Shown here piece after piece: positions 14,263 to 19,820 of a DNA stretch of 21,733 nucleotides (position 1 is its first letter; every line of letters starts with the position of its first letter). The position numbers were made by a program, and so were the translations under genes. Below the pieces are notes generated by a model. That model worked only from the letters and a program-made list of their open reading frames with translations. It was not told the origin of the DNA and did not search any database. The stretch comes from a virus. The stretch covers positions 1-21,733 of the IMG/VR virus record IMGVR_UViG_3300028889_000036; one strand, given 5' to 3'.

Positions 14263-15177
14263 ATGGCCACACCGCTGGCTGCCAGCAAGCTGCTCACGGC
14301 ACTCACAGCCGAGGGCTGCAACGTCGTCGAATACCGGTCGTGGCGCACCCACAACCGCAACCACATGGGCTCCTGGGGGCCCGTCAACGGCGTAATGATC
14401 CACCACACCGTCTCGTCCGGTGAGGACTCCTCTGTAGCGCTCTGCTACAACGGGCACGCCAACCTGCCCGGACCGCTCTGCCACACCGTCGGCGGCAAGT
14501 CCGGCAAGCTGTACATGGTCTCCGCCGGCCGCGCCAACCACGCCGGATCCGGCGACGCCGACGTCCTGCGCGCCGTCATCAACGAGACCACCCTGCCCGC
14601 CGACAACGAGGCCAACACCGACGGCAACGCCCGCTTCTACGGCCTGGAGATCGTCAACCTCGGCAACGGCAAGGACGAGTATCCGGCCGTCCAGTACGAC
14701 GCCGCCGTCCGCTGGGCGGCAGCGATATGCCGCGCCCACGGCTGGGGTGCCGCCTCCGTCATCGGCCACAAGGAATGGCAGCCCGGAAAGATCGACCCCC
14801 ACGGCCCGGTCGAAGACCGCGGCAGCTTCGACATGAACGCCTTCCGCCGGGACGTCGCCGAACGGCTCACGCACTCCGCGTCCTGGTCTCCCGGCGCCAG
14901 CACGCCCGCACCGTCGAAGCCGGCCCCCACCACTCCCACGCTCCCGGAGGGCGACGGGAGACTGTCCGACCAGATCAGCCTGGGCGACTGGGTGAAGAAG
15001 CAGTGGCCCAAAGACAAGGGCCTCTCCGACGGCCGCATCACCGTGAACACCGCCCTCGGCTCCGGCTACGCCCACAGCCGGCGTGCCGCCGAAGCGACCG
15101 ACGAGATCCTCAAGCAGCTTGCCGTGCTGCGTACCGAAGTCGCGCAGATCCGCGCGGCCGTCACCAAGGGAGCCTGA
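14263..15177 (+). CDS. Endolysin, N-acetylmuramoyl-L-alanine amidase (Amidase_2/PGRP type)
   Basis: A 304-residue protein from ATG 14263 with AGGAG at 14252-14256. It cuts the amide bond between N-acetylmuramic acid and L-alanine in peptidoglycan. The catalytic domain fills about residues 20-195. It contains GVMIHHTVS (His47/His48), ANHAG (His93), FYGLEIVN (Glu129) and VIGHKEWQPGKIDP (His169, Asp178), the expected zinc-binding and active-site pattern. A Pro/Thr/Ala linker at about 211-226 leads to a C-terminal region of about 75 residues with a coiled-coil end (DEILKQLAVLRTEVAQIRAAV). That region is not a wall-binding domain I recognise. There is no signal peptide, so it should need a holin. 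It lies directly before the holin candidate. Confidence 0.93.
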   Translation: MATPLAASKLLTALTAEGCNVVEYRSWRTHNRNHMGSWGPVNGVMIHHTVSSGEDSSVALCYNGHANLPGPLCHTVGGKSGKLYMVSAGRANHAGSGDADVLRAVINETTLPADNEANTDGNARFYGLEIVNLGNGKDEYPAVQYDAAVRWAAAICRAHGWGAASVIGHKEWQPGKIDPHGPVEDRGSFDMNAFRRDVAERLTHSASWSPGASTPAPSKPAPTTPTLPEGDGRLSDQISLGDWVKKQWPKDKGLSDGRITVNTALGSGYAHSRRAAEATDEILKQLAVLRTEVAQIRAAVTKGA

Positions 15178-15179
15178 AC

Positions 15180-15560
15180 GTGAAGATCTTCGCCAGAGAA
15201 CCCGCTCTCCTCCTCGGCCTCATCGCCGCCGGCGTCAAGCTGATCGGCTACGAGGCCAACGTGTCCGCCGGCGTCCAGACCGCCATCAACGCCGTCGCCG
15301 CAGGTGTCGTCGCCATCATCATCGCGTTCGTCGCCCAGAACGGCGCCTGGGGTGCCGCGATCCTCCAGACCGCGCAGGCCGTCATGAGCCTGTTCGTCGG
15401 CCTCGGACTGGACTGGTCCGCCGACCGGCAAGCCCTGTGGATGGCGTCCATCGCCGCCGGGCTCGCTGTGGTGGAGCGGTTCATCGTCACCCCGCCGCTA
15501 CCGATCACGGCCCTGGAGCAGTCCAGCCCGCTCGCCAAGCGCGGCCCGACCGCGGTCTAG
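15180..15560 (+). CDS. Holin candidate (membrane protein)
   Basis: A 126-residue protein from GTG 15180, two bases after the amidase stop, with AGGGAG at 15167-15172. It has about three or four hydrophobic segments: ALLLGLIAAGVKLIGY, AINAVAAGVVAIIIAFV, ILQTAQAVMSLFVGLGL and WMASIAAGLAVVERFIV. The C-terminus is short and polar with two positive residues (SPLAKRG). Small size, several membrane spans and position right after the endolysin are the usual signs of a holin, which opens the membrane so the endolysin can reach the wall. No specific holin family is claimed. Confidence 0.75.
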   Translation: MKIFAREPALLLGLIAAGVKLIGYEANVSAGVQTAINAVAAGVVAIIIAFVAQNGAWGAAILQTAQAVMSLFVGLGLDWSADRQALWMASIAAGLAVVERFIVTPPLPITALEQSSPLAKRGPTAV

Positions 15561-15580
15561 ACCCCCACCGATGACCACCC

Positions 15581-15619
15581 GGCACGCCCCCCACCGACTG
15601 GCAGCGGCCAGGGCGTGCC
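15581..15619 (+). terminator. Hairpin after the first holin candidate
   Basis: GGCACGCCC (15581-15589) pairs with GGGCGTGCC (15611-15619). The 21-base loop can itself form CTGGC-AGCG-GCCA. It lies in the 92-base gap after the holin stop (15560). It could be a terminator or attenuator. The next gene has its own AGAGGAG ribosome-binding site. Confidence 0.55.
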
Positions 15620-15652
15620 ACCACACCCCCCACACACAAGAGGAGCGGTCCG

Positions 15653-15988
15653 GTGAGTGACCTGTCGGCCGTCGGCGTCCTACTGCCGGGCGGGGCCGGG
15701 GCTATCGTCACCCTCATCGTGCTGCTCATCCTCAAAGGCCATCTCGTCTCACGCGCAGTCCTTGAGGACGTCCGGAAAGACCGCGACGACCGCATCGCCG
15801 AACTGGCGAAGGACCGCGACCTGTGGCGGGCTGCGCACCGAGAGAGCGAAGCTGCGCGGATTGAAGCGCAGAACCAGGTCGGTGAGTTGGTGGAACTTGC
15901 ACGCATCGCCGACCACGTACTGCGTGCCATGCGAGGGGAGGTGCCCGGGGATGCGATGGATCAGTCGGTTGCTGCGCCGCCGTCCTGA
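15653..15988 (+). CDS. Single-span membrane protein with coiled coil (lysis block)
   Basis: A 111-residue protein from GTG 15653 with AGAGGAG at 15639-15645. Residues about 7-28 form one membrane segment (VLLPGGAGAIVTLIVLLIL). The rest is a charged coiled coil (EDVRKDRDDRIAELAKDRDLW, then ESEAARIEAQNQVGELVELA). This shape recurs in Streptomyces phage lysis regions. By layout it could be an anchored lysis accessory such as a spanin-like or holin-partner protein, though classical spanins belong to Gram-negative hosts. Its end overlaps the next gene by 38 bases. Confidence 0.75.
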   Translation: MSDLSAVGVLLPGGAGAIVTLIVLLILKGHLVSRAVLEDVRKDRDDRIAELAKDRDLWRAAHRESEAARIEAQNQVGELVELARIADHVLRAMRGEVPGDAMDQSVAAPPS

Positions 15989-16184
15989 CCCCGCCCCGAG
16001 CAGTCCGGAAACGCCGGGGCATCGGGAAGCCGAGCATGCACTGTCCCGTGCCCGGCAGGCCAAACGGGAGATCCAGTCCTACTGGCCTGAAGTGAAGCAC
16101 CGTGCGGCGCGCTTCAAGAGTGAGCGTGAACAGAACCATTTCGCCGACCTCTTCCGTGCCGCTATGGAGGGAGACCGACGATGA
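15951..16184 (+). CDS. Small basic helical phage protein
   Basis: A 77-residue protein from ATG 15951, with GGAGG at 15937-15941. The frame is open upstream to 15657 but that part lies inside the preceding gene. It begins with a very basic MRWISRLLRRRPDPAPSSP and continues as charged helix (HREAEHALSRARQAKREIQS, EREQNHFADLFRAAM). It resembles a small family common in Streptomyces phage lysis regions, possibly DUF7620, a name I give from memory. It overlaps both neighbours, and its stop overlaps the next start as ATGA. Function unknown. Confidence 0.7.
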   Translation: MRWISRLLRRRPDPAPSSPETPGHREAEHALSRARQAKREIQSYWPEVKHRAARFKSEREQNHFADLFRAAMEGDRR

Positions 16185-16528
16185 ACTGGGCGCAGATGGC
16201 AAACCTCGCAGCATCGGGACTGGTCGCCCTGACCAGCATTGTTTTCGCGATCACCTACCACCTGCGGGCCCCGTGGCGGTCGACGCCGGTGGGCCGGCAT
16301 CTGATGGGGTTCACCCTCGCGATTGGCGCGCTGGGCGCGTACACGATCGCGATCACGATTTGGCCTGACGGTGTTGTGGCGTCGGCCTTGCGGACGGCTC
16401 GTACGACGCTGATGGTCGTGATTGCGGCTTTGATCGCGCAGCGGGTCTACATGGTGGTGACCGTGCAGCATCGGGGCGGGCTCCTTGAGGCGCCGCATGA
16501 TCAGCCGGGGCCGCCGCCTTCTGTCTGA
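16181..16528 (+). CDS. Putative holin-like membrane protein
   Basis: A 115-residue protein from ATG 16181, coupled to the previous stop by ATGA, with GGAGGGAG about eight bases upstream. It has three hydrophobic stretches: MANLAASGLVALTSIVFAITY, HLMGFTLAIGALGAYTIAITI and TLMVVIAALIAQRVYMVVT. The loop YHLRAPWRSTPVGRHLMGF is typical of the actinophage putative-holin family with the TxxPWW/RST...G..LM pattern. It would act in the cytoplasmic membrane. The window therefore has two holin candidates, and one may be an antiholin or regulator of timing. Which is the true holin cannot be told from sequence. Confidence 0.7.
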   Translation: MNWAQMANLAASGLVALTSIVFAITYHLRAPWRSTPVGRHLMGFTLAIGALGAYTIAITIWPDGVVASALRTARTTLMVVIAALIAQRVYMVVTVQHRGGLLEAPHDQPGPPPSV

Positions 16529-16588
16529 ACTGGAGTTCGAACCGTGGGTGCGGGCCCGCTCCCCGCCGGGGGTGGGCCTGTACGCCCG

Positions 16589-16594
16589 TACGAT
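16589..16594 (+). promoter_or_regulatory. -10 element TACGAT of a likely leaderless promoter
   Basis: TACGAT ends exactly seven bases before the A of ATG 16601, so transcription would start on the start codon itself. No Shine-Dalgarno sequence lies in between. A matching -35 is not recognisable. Confidence 0.55.
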
Positions 16595-16600
16595 GGCGGT

Positions 16601-16774
16601 ATGAGCACCCCCACCGCCGCAGACCGCCCGAAACCCCCTGCCCCGGAGTGCGCTCCGTCGCAGGTCGGACTGTGCGCAAGGTGCCAGCACCCGTGCCACC
16701 GGTACGGGCCCGGCGGGAACCCGTTGTGCGTGATCTGCCGCAGCGAGGTGGAAGCGGCCCGGACCGTCAAGTAG
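16601..16774 (+). CDS. Small four-cysteine protein (likely zinc-binding)
   Basis: A 57-residue protein from ATG 16601. A GTG at 16544 would add a Gly/Pro-rich stretch that overlaps the promoter, so the ATG is preferred. The core is LCARCQHPCHRYGPGGNPLCVICRSEV, with cysteine pairs CARC and CVIC and an extra CH. That is a compact zinc-ribbon or finger pattern. The N-terminus is Pro/Ala-rich. It appears to be read from its own leaderless promoter between the lysis genes and dcd. Role unknown. A small regulator or nucleic-acid-binding protein is possible. Confidence 0.7.
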   Translation: MSTPTAADRPKPPAPECAPSQVGLCARCQHPCHRYGPGGNPLCVICRSEVEAARTVK

Positions 16775-16802
16775 CCGGGGGAACAGTCGGGGCGGGCGGC
16801 CG

Positions 16803-16808
16803 TAGTGT
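16803..16808 (+). promoter_or_regulatory. -10 element TAGTGT of a likely leaderless dcd promoter
   Basis: TAGTGT ends seven bases before the first G of GTG 16815, the geometry for a leaderless transcript, and no ribosome-binding site precedes the gene. A clear -35 is not seen. Confidence 0.55.
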
Positions 16809-16814
16809 CGGCGT

Positions 16815-17399
16815 GTGCTCCTCTCCGACCGCCACATCCATGAGGCCATAGCCGCGGGCCGTCTCGGTATCAGCCCCTACGAGCCGGACACCATGCTCCA
16901 ACCCGCATCCATCGACGTCCGCCTCGACGACGAGTTCCTGGTCTTCGAGAATCATCGCTACGGCTTCATCGACCCTGCGCTCGAGCAGGAGGACCTGACC
17001 CGCAGGGTGCGGACCGCCGGCGGGGAGCCGTTCGTGCTGCATCCGGGGGAGTTCGTGCTGGCGTCCACGTTCGAGGAGGTCCGCATGGGTGACGATCTCG
17101 CCGCGAGGCTGGAGGGCAAGAGCTCGCTCGGCCGGCTTGGGCTGGTGACGCATTCCACGGCCGGGTTCATCGACCCCGGCTTCCACGGCCACATCACGCT
17201 GGAGCTTGCGAACCTGTCTGTTCTGCCTCTACTGCTCTGGCCTGGAATGAAGATCGGGCAACTCTGCGTCTTCCAGATGAGCTCGTCAGCAGAGTCGCCC
17301 TATGGTGCAAAAGGGCTCGGCTCCCGCTATCAAGGACAGCGCGGACCCACGGCTTCGCGTTCCTACCTGAACTTTCACCGCACCGTGTTGCCCAGGTAG
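16815..17399 (+). CDS. dcd: dCTP deaminase, probably the bifunctional dCTP deaminase/dUTPase form
   Basis: A 194-residue protein from GTG 16815. The family deaminates dCTP to dUTP for dTMP synthesis. The core motif at residues 102-130, [10 protein letters not shown] followed by [18 protein letters not shown], carries all residues expected from E. coli Dcd: Ser103, Arg107, Ala116 and Glu130. E. coli has His after the Ala, whereas this protein has Gly117 (TAGFIDPGF). That matches the bifunctional actinobacterial and archaeal enzymes that also hydrolyse dUTP to dUMP. The C-terminal SRYQGQRGP motif is present. It may raise the thymidylate supply during phage replication. It is complete and has a leaderless-type promoter. 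Bifunctionality is inferred from the motif. Confidence 0.95.
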   Translation: MLLSDRHIHEAIAAGRLGISPYEPDTMLQPASIDVRLDDEFLVFENHRYGFIDPALEQEDLTRRVRTAGGEPFVLHPGEFVLASTFEEVRMGDDLAARLEGKSSLGRLGLVTHSTAGFIDPGFHGHITLELANLSVLPLLLWPGMKIGQLCVFQMSSSAESPYGAKGLGSRYQGQRGPTASRSYLNFHRTVLPR

Positions 17400-17403
17400 C
17401 GTG

Positions 17404-17456
17404 TGGACGCGACGGTGCCCCGGACACTAGACCTGTCCGGGGCACCGTCACGTCCA
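17404..17456. terminator. Long bidirectional terminator between dcd and the minus-strand operon
   Basis: A perfect 16-bp stem, GACGGTGCCCCGGACA (17411-17426) with its complement at 17434-17449, closes a 7-base loop. It is extended past one C/A mismatch by TGGACG (17404-17409) with CGTCCA (17451-17456). It lies between the stop of dcd (17399) and the convergent stop at 17462, so it can end both transcripts. Confidence 0.9.
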
Positions 17457-17461
17457 GGAGG

Positions 17462-17776
17462 TCACTCCCCGGCGGTCGGCAGGACCCGGGCCGTTGCCTC
17501 AGTCAGCATCTCCTGGCCGTCCTCCCAGTGCTCGGGCACTCCCTGGATGAACTGGTCCAGGGCGGCGCGCAGGGCGATGGCCTGCTCCAGGTTGAGGTGC
17601 GGGTTCTTCCCGGCCACGGTGGGGCTGTCGTCGATGAACAGCCAGACGTGCGGGCCGCTGGCTGCGGAGGACTCCTGTACGCGGATGGTGTGGCCGTAGC
17701 TGGTCTTGATGGGGCCGCCCGCGTAGGTCAGGAAGCCGCGGTCGTTGGACGGGGTGGGGTTGGTGACGGGACTCAT
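17462..17776 (-). CDS. Hypothetical phage protein, last gene of the minus-strand operon
   Basis: A 104-residue protein from ATG at 17776, with GAGGAG in the junction element. The longer open frame to 17899 runs through the upstream gene. It contains GFLTYAGGPIKTSYGHTIRVQESSA, then GPHVWLFIDDSPT and a helix HLNLEQAIALRAALDQFIQG. The pattern of strands followed by a helix that ends the domain is seen in small Streptomyces phage proteins, but I know no function. A GTG in the element would give a five-residue longer form (MRSTTM...). Confidence 0.75.
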   Translation of the reverse strand: MSPVTNPTPSNDRGFLTYAGGPIKTSYGHTIRVQESSAASGPHVWLFIDDSPTVAGKNPHLNLEQAIALRAALDQFIQGVPEHWEDGQEMLTEATARVLPTAGE

Positions 17777-17797
17777 GGTTGTACTCCTCACTTCTCG
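17774..17797 (-). repeat. Gene-junction element, copy 1
   Basis: On the minus strand this reads CGAGAAGTGAGGAGTACAACC then ATG in two pieces: GAGAAGTGAGGA, which holds the previous stop TGA, and GTACAACC before the start. It joins the genes at 18099-17788 and 17776-17462. The 3' half differs most from the consensus. Confidence 0.8.
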
Positions 17798-18099
17798 ATG
17801 TTGTTGGTTTGGTTCTGGGCCTGGTCCAGCAGTCGCTGCACCCATATGCCGTGCCCCTGGACAGTGGGAGGCTTGGGGAGTTGGAAGTCGCCCCGGCATC
17901 CGCAGGCGCAGCCGTCCATCTTCCTCGCCCTGATCAGCTTCTTGGCCTTCGCCAGCACGACCTTCTCAGGTACCGGCCCCATCGCGGCTTCCAGTGCCGC
18001 GTGCACGTTCCAGCGCATGGCCACCCCAGCCGGGGCTGCTCCGCCGCAGGCGCGGACGACTTCCAGGAACAGTACGTCCGGGATGTCCTTGCACTGCAT
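17788..18099 (-). CDS. Small phage protein with CxCGC motif
   Basis: A 103-residue protein from ATG at 18099, preceded by GAGAGGCGG. It begins MQCKDIPDVLFLEVVRACGG, continues with RWNVHAALEAAMGPVPEKVVLAKAKKLIR and then GCACGCRGDFQLP. The layout (helical body that looks like a winged-helix fold, then a short cysteine-rich strand pair) suggests a small DNA-binding or scaffold protein. This is weak inference. The family recurs in Streptomyces phages as a hypothetical. It ends in EK and its TGA sits in junction copy 1. The gap to the upstream gene is 11 bases. Confidence 0.75.
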   Translation of the reverse strand: MQCKDIPDVLFLEVVRACGGAAPAGVAMRWNVHAALEAAMGPVPEKVVLAKAKKLIRARKMDGCACGCRGDFQLPKPPTVQGHGIWVQRLLDQAQNQTNNIEK

Positions 18100-18110
18100 G
18101 GTGCCGCCTC

Positions 18111-18362
18111 TCACCGCGTGGGCCATTGCTTGGCGAACTGCCGCTCCCGCATCTCCATCATGGTGAGGGTGATGCGCCACCGCTCTGCCGCTTCGAAGGT
18201 GGAGCACAGGCGGGTCAGCCTGATGCCCATGTGGTTGTCGCGGACACCCCACCGCTTGCGCCCCCACCATGTGCGGGTGGTGAAGACGGTGTAGCGGTCC
18301 GGGTGGCAGCGTCGTCCGCAGGCGAACGCCTTGTATGTGCTCGGTTCCTGCTCTTTACTCAC
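18111..18362 (-). CDS. Small basic hypothetical protein
   Basis: An 83-residue protein from GTG at 18362, overlapping the upstream stop as GTGA. The open frame extends to 18620 but only through other genes. It contains KAFACGRRCHPDRYTVFTTRTWWG, then RWGVRDNHMGIRLTRLCSTFEAAERWR and a basic C-terminus. CGRRC plus a later cysteine might bind zinc. The tryptophan/arginine-rich centre suggests contact with nucleic acid, but no family is recognised. Confidence 0.7.
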   Translation of the reverse strand: MSKEQEPSTYKAFACGRRCHPDRYTVFTTRTWWGRKRWGVRDNHMGIRLTRLCSTFEAAERWRITLTMMEMRERQFAKQWPTR

Positions 18363-18565
18363 GAGAGTTCCCCTTCCTGCTTGACGGTACGGGCGTCCGT
18401 GAGTTCGGCGACCTTGGACTCCAGCTCGCCGATCCTGCGGTCCTGTTCGACGATCAGTTCGGCGAGCTTGCTGATGCCCGAGGTCTGGTAGCCGAGGTAG
18501 GAGTCGTCCTCCGTGGGCGTGTTCACGCAGTCCCACAGGATCGACTCGATGTCGCGCTGCTGCAT
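18359..18565 (-). CDS. Small coiled-coil protein
   Basis: A 68-residue protein from ATG at 18565. A GTG at 18580 within the junction element would add MRTPT in frame, and the data cannot decide. It begins MQQRDIESILWDCVNTPTED and ends as a heptad-type helix (LAELIVEQDRRIGELESKVAEL). Its end overlaps the next gene by four bases. No function is recognised. It could be a small oligomerising partner protein. Confidence 0.7.
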   Translation of the reverse strand: MQQRDIESILWDCVNTPTEDDSYLGYQTSGISKLAELIVEQDRRIGELESKVAELTDARTVKQEGELS

Positions 18566-18586
18566 GGTCGGTGTCCTCACTTCTCG
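18563..18586 (-). repeat. Gene-junction element, copy 2
   Basis: Minus-strand GAGAAGTGAGGA + CACCGACC + ATG, the consensus form. It contains the stop TGA of the upstream gene (ending TTEK) and the start of the next. GTG AGG ACA CCG ACC ATG is open in frame. Confidence 0.85.
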
Positions 18587-18795
18587 GTGGTGCGGCCGGC
18601 GGTGACGTGAGCGACGCCAAGGGCGGCTACCTCGGCCCGGCTGTAGTTGTAGCGGAAGCCGTTCGAGGAGACCTGGATCTCACTCGGGCCGATCTTGACG
18701 ATCTGGTACTCGCGGGCTCGGCCCTGGGGGAAGGGGGAGCGGGGAAAGCGGATGTGGTCGCCTTCGCTGAAGGTCACACCGTTGATCTCGAACAT
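18577..18795 (-). CDS. Small beta-rich hypothetical protein
   Basis: A 72-residue protein from ATG at 18795. It reads MFEINGVTFSEGDHIRFPRS, then REYQIVKIGPSEIQVSSNGF and YNYSRAEVAALGVAHV, and ends TTEK. Alternating strands with GD and a final short helix resemble small SH3-like or KOW-like barrels. This is only a shape impression. The open frame to 18933 belongs to the upstream gene. The junction upstream is the shortened copy 3. Confidence 0.7.
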   Translation of the reverse strand: MFEINGVTFSEGDHIRFPRSPFPQGRAREYQIVKIGPSEIQVSSNGFRYNYSRAEVAALGVAHVTAGRTTEK

Positions 18796-18812
18796 CGTGT
18801 CCTCACTTCTCG
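18793..18812 (-). repeat. Gene-junction element, copy 3 (short form)
   Basis: Minus-strand GAGAAGTGAGGACACG followed directly by ATG. It lacks four bases of the consensus 3' part, so the GTG and ATG are not in frame here. It holds the stop of the gene ending ATEK. Confidence 0.85.
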
Positions 18813-18964
18813 GTGGCGCCGCAGCGGTGGCAGCGCGCGGGTTCGGTGACCGGGTAGTCATGCTCGGGGTGGGTGTTCTCGCCGCCGGGGCGGCAGTGGT
18901 CGGTGATCTCGGGGTGGGACTGCTTGGTGCCACCCACGGGCGGCTGGTAGGCGGGGTACGCCAT
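18803..18964 (-). CDS. Very small cysteine/histidine protein
   Basis: A 53-residue protein from ATG at 18964. It starts MAYPAYQPPVGGTKQSHPE, has DHCRPGGENTHPEHDYP, and ends PARCHRCGATEK. The CHRC pair plus the earlier Cys and His residues could bind one zinc. The large open frame to 19618 is a shadow of other genes. Its size makes coding less certain, but it has the junction elements at both ends and a plausible start. Function unknown. Confidence 0.6.
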   Translation of the reverse strand: MAYPAYQPPVGGTKQSHPEITDHCRPGGENTHPEHDYPVTEPARCHRCGATEK

Positions 18965-18985
18965 GGTCGGTGTCCTCACTTCTCG
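18962..18985 (-). repeat. Gene-junction element, copy 4
   Basis: Minus-strand GAGAAGTGAGGA + CACCGACC + ATG, identical to copy 2 in these 23 bases, and holding the stop of the gene ending HNEK. Confidence 0.85.
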
Positions 18986-19317
18986 TTGTGGTCGGCGCGG
19001 ATGACGCTGAGTGCGGCGCGGGCGTAGTCGGCGGGGGTTGCCTTCGGACCGTGGACGCGGGAGACGGCGGACAGCAGGGTCAGGTACAGCGGGTCTGTGT
19101 CGGCCGGGTCCTCCAGCAGTTCGAACGCTGCACTGCGGAGCCGAGCGATGGCGGCGCGGGTCTTCCGGCCGGCCTGGCCTCCGTGGTCGTGTTCGACGAC
19201 GAGTTCGGCGTGGGTGTCGGTGATGTGGGTGACGCGGAGTCGGCGGTCGCGGTCGAACATGTCGGGGGCTCGGTCCCTGTACAACTGTCCCTCGGCTACG
19301 GCAACGGCGGTGCTCAT
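18976..19317 (-). CDS. Hypothetical protein of the minus-strand operon
   Basis: A 113-residue protein from ATG at 19317. It begins MSTAVAVAEGQLYRDRAPDM, has an extended part RRLRVTHITDTHAELVVEHDHGG and a helical part (TRAAIARLRSAAFELLED). It ends YARAALSVIRADHNEK. No family is recognised. The strand-rich start with VVEHDH suggests a small regulatory or binding fold but nothing catalytic is visible. A GTG in the element would add MRKPT in frame. It sits between junction copies 4 and 5. Confidence 0.7.
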   Translation of the reverse strand: MSTAVAVAEGQLYRDRAPDMFDRDRRLRVTHITDTHAELVVEHDHGGQAGRKTRAAIARLRSAAFELLEDPADTDPLYLTLLSAVSRVHGPKATPADYARAALSVIRADHNEK

Positions 19318-19338
19318 GGTCGGTTTCCTCACTTCTCG
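19315..19338 (-). repeat. Gene-junction element, copy 5
   Basis: Minus-strand GAGAAGTGAGGA + AACCGACC + ATG, one base different from copies 2 and 4. It holds the stop of the gene ending VTEK. Confidence 0.85.
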
Positions 19339-19571
19339 GTGACGCGGCCGGCGTCCTGGGCCGCGCGGATCTCGTCGGCGTGCACGGTCTCGAAGTGCCA
19401 CCACCGGCCGCCCTCCCACTGCTCGATCCGGGCAGTGTCGGCGGGGCTACCCTCACCGAGCGAGGCTCGCACCAGGGTGTACGCCTTCGCCTCGCTGGTG
19501 TGGTCGGATTCGGCGCGCACGTCCGGGCCGGTGACGATGACGCGCCACGGCTTACGGGGCTTGGTCGGCAT
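19329..19571 (-). CDS. Small hypothetical protein
   Basis: An 80-residue protein from ATG at 19571, overlapping the upstream HTH gene by 20 bases. AAAGGGGA lies upstream of the start. It reads MPTKPRKPWRVIVTGPDVRA, with EAKAYTLVRASLGEGSPADT, RIEQWEGGRWWHFETVHAD and VTEK at the end. The strand-helix-strand pattern with conserved-looking WW is that of small phage proteins called hypothetical. Nothing catalytic is visible. It is the second gene of the operon. Confidence 0.7.
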   Translation of the reverse strand: MPTKPRKPWRVIVTGPDVRAESDHTSEAKAYTLVRASLGEGSPADTARIEQWEGGRWWHFETVHADEIRAAQDAGRVTEK

Positions 19572-19773
19572 CTGCTGTCCCCTTTCTCGTCTGTCGCTTC
19601 GGGTGCTTCTCGCGCCACTCGTCTACACCCTGCTCTGGCCAGAGGGACGTTCGACCAACCTTCTTGGGCTTTGGGAAGTCCGGTGAGCGGTTGGCCAGGT
19701 TGTACAGGCTCTGGCGGTTGATGCCGAGCCGTTCTGCTGCTTGGTCGGAGGTCAGGTAGCCGGTCAGGTCCAT
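19552..19773 (-). CDS. AlpA/excisionase-like helix-turn-helix protein
   Basis: A 73-residue protein from ATG at 19773, the first gene of the minus-strand operon. It contains YLTSDQAAERLGINRQSLYNLA, a MerR/AlpA-type helix-turn-helix at about residues 6-28. Then comes the wing FPKPKKVGRTSLWPEQGVDEW, typical of the HTH_17 excisionase family. The C-terminus is basic and flexible. It probably binds DNA, either as a recombination directionality factor or as the regulator of the divergent promoters. Its start has no ribosome-binding site but has a -10 at the leaderless distance. The palindromes at 19796-19837 lie just upstream and could be its targets. That link is inferred. Confidence 0.8.
   Translation of the reverse strand: MDLTGYLTSDQAAERLGINRQSLYNLANRSPDFPKPKKVGRTSLWPEQGVDEWREKHPKRQTRKGTADADQAP
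19569..19589 (-). repeat. Diverged gene-junction element
   Basis: Minus-strand CGAGAAAGGGGACAGCAG then ATG. It resembles the five junction elements (GAGAA, then GGGGACA) but lacks the stop codon because the upstream gene runs through it. Confidence 0.45.
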
Positions 19774-19779
19774 GGGGTC

Positions 19780-19808
19780 AGCGTAGGCGGGTCGGAGTAG
19801 CTTGACTA
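19780..19808 (-). promoter_or_regulatory. Promoter of the minus-strand operon
   Basis: On the minus strand TAGTCA (plus 19803-19808) is followed by 17 bases and TACGCT (plus 19780-19785). The last T lies seven bases before the A of ATG 19773, giving a leaderless transcript. The -35 part matches TTGACA at four of six positions and lies inside the first palindrome. Confidence 0.55.
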
Positions 19809-19810
19809 CT
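19796..19810. promoter_or_regulatory. Operator-like palindrome 1
   Basis: AGTAG-cttga-CTACT is a perfect 5+5 bp inverted repeat with a 5-base spacer. It overlaps the -35 of the minus-strand promoter. A repressor bound here would block that promoter. The repeat is seen directly and its binding protein is unknown. Confidence 0.6.
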
Positions 19811-19820
19811 GCTACGCTTA

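Noticed and set aside
13861-15075. A 404-codon open frame on the minus strand opposite the lysin genes
   Set aside because: It is a Gly/Val-rich shadow of the amidase and peptidoglycan-binding genes. The amidase motifs on the plus strand are unambiguous.
18970-19686. A 238-codon plus-strand open frame across the minus-strand small genes
   Set aside because: It reads through several minus-strand genes with junction elements and coupled starts, and shows no domain or ribosome-binding site of its own.
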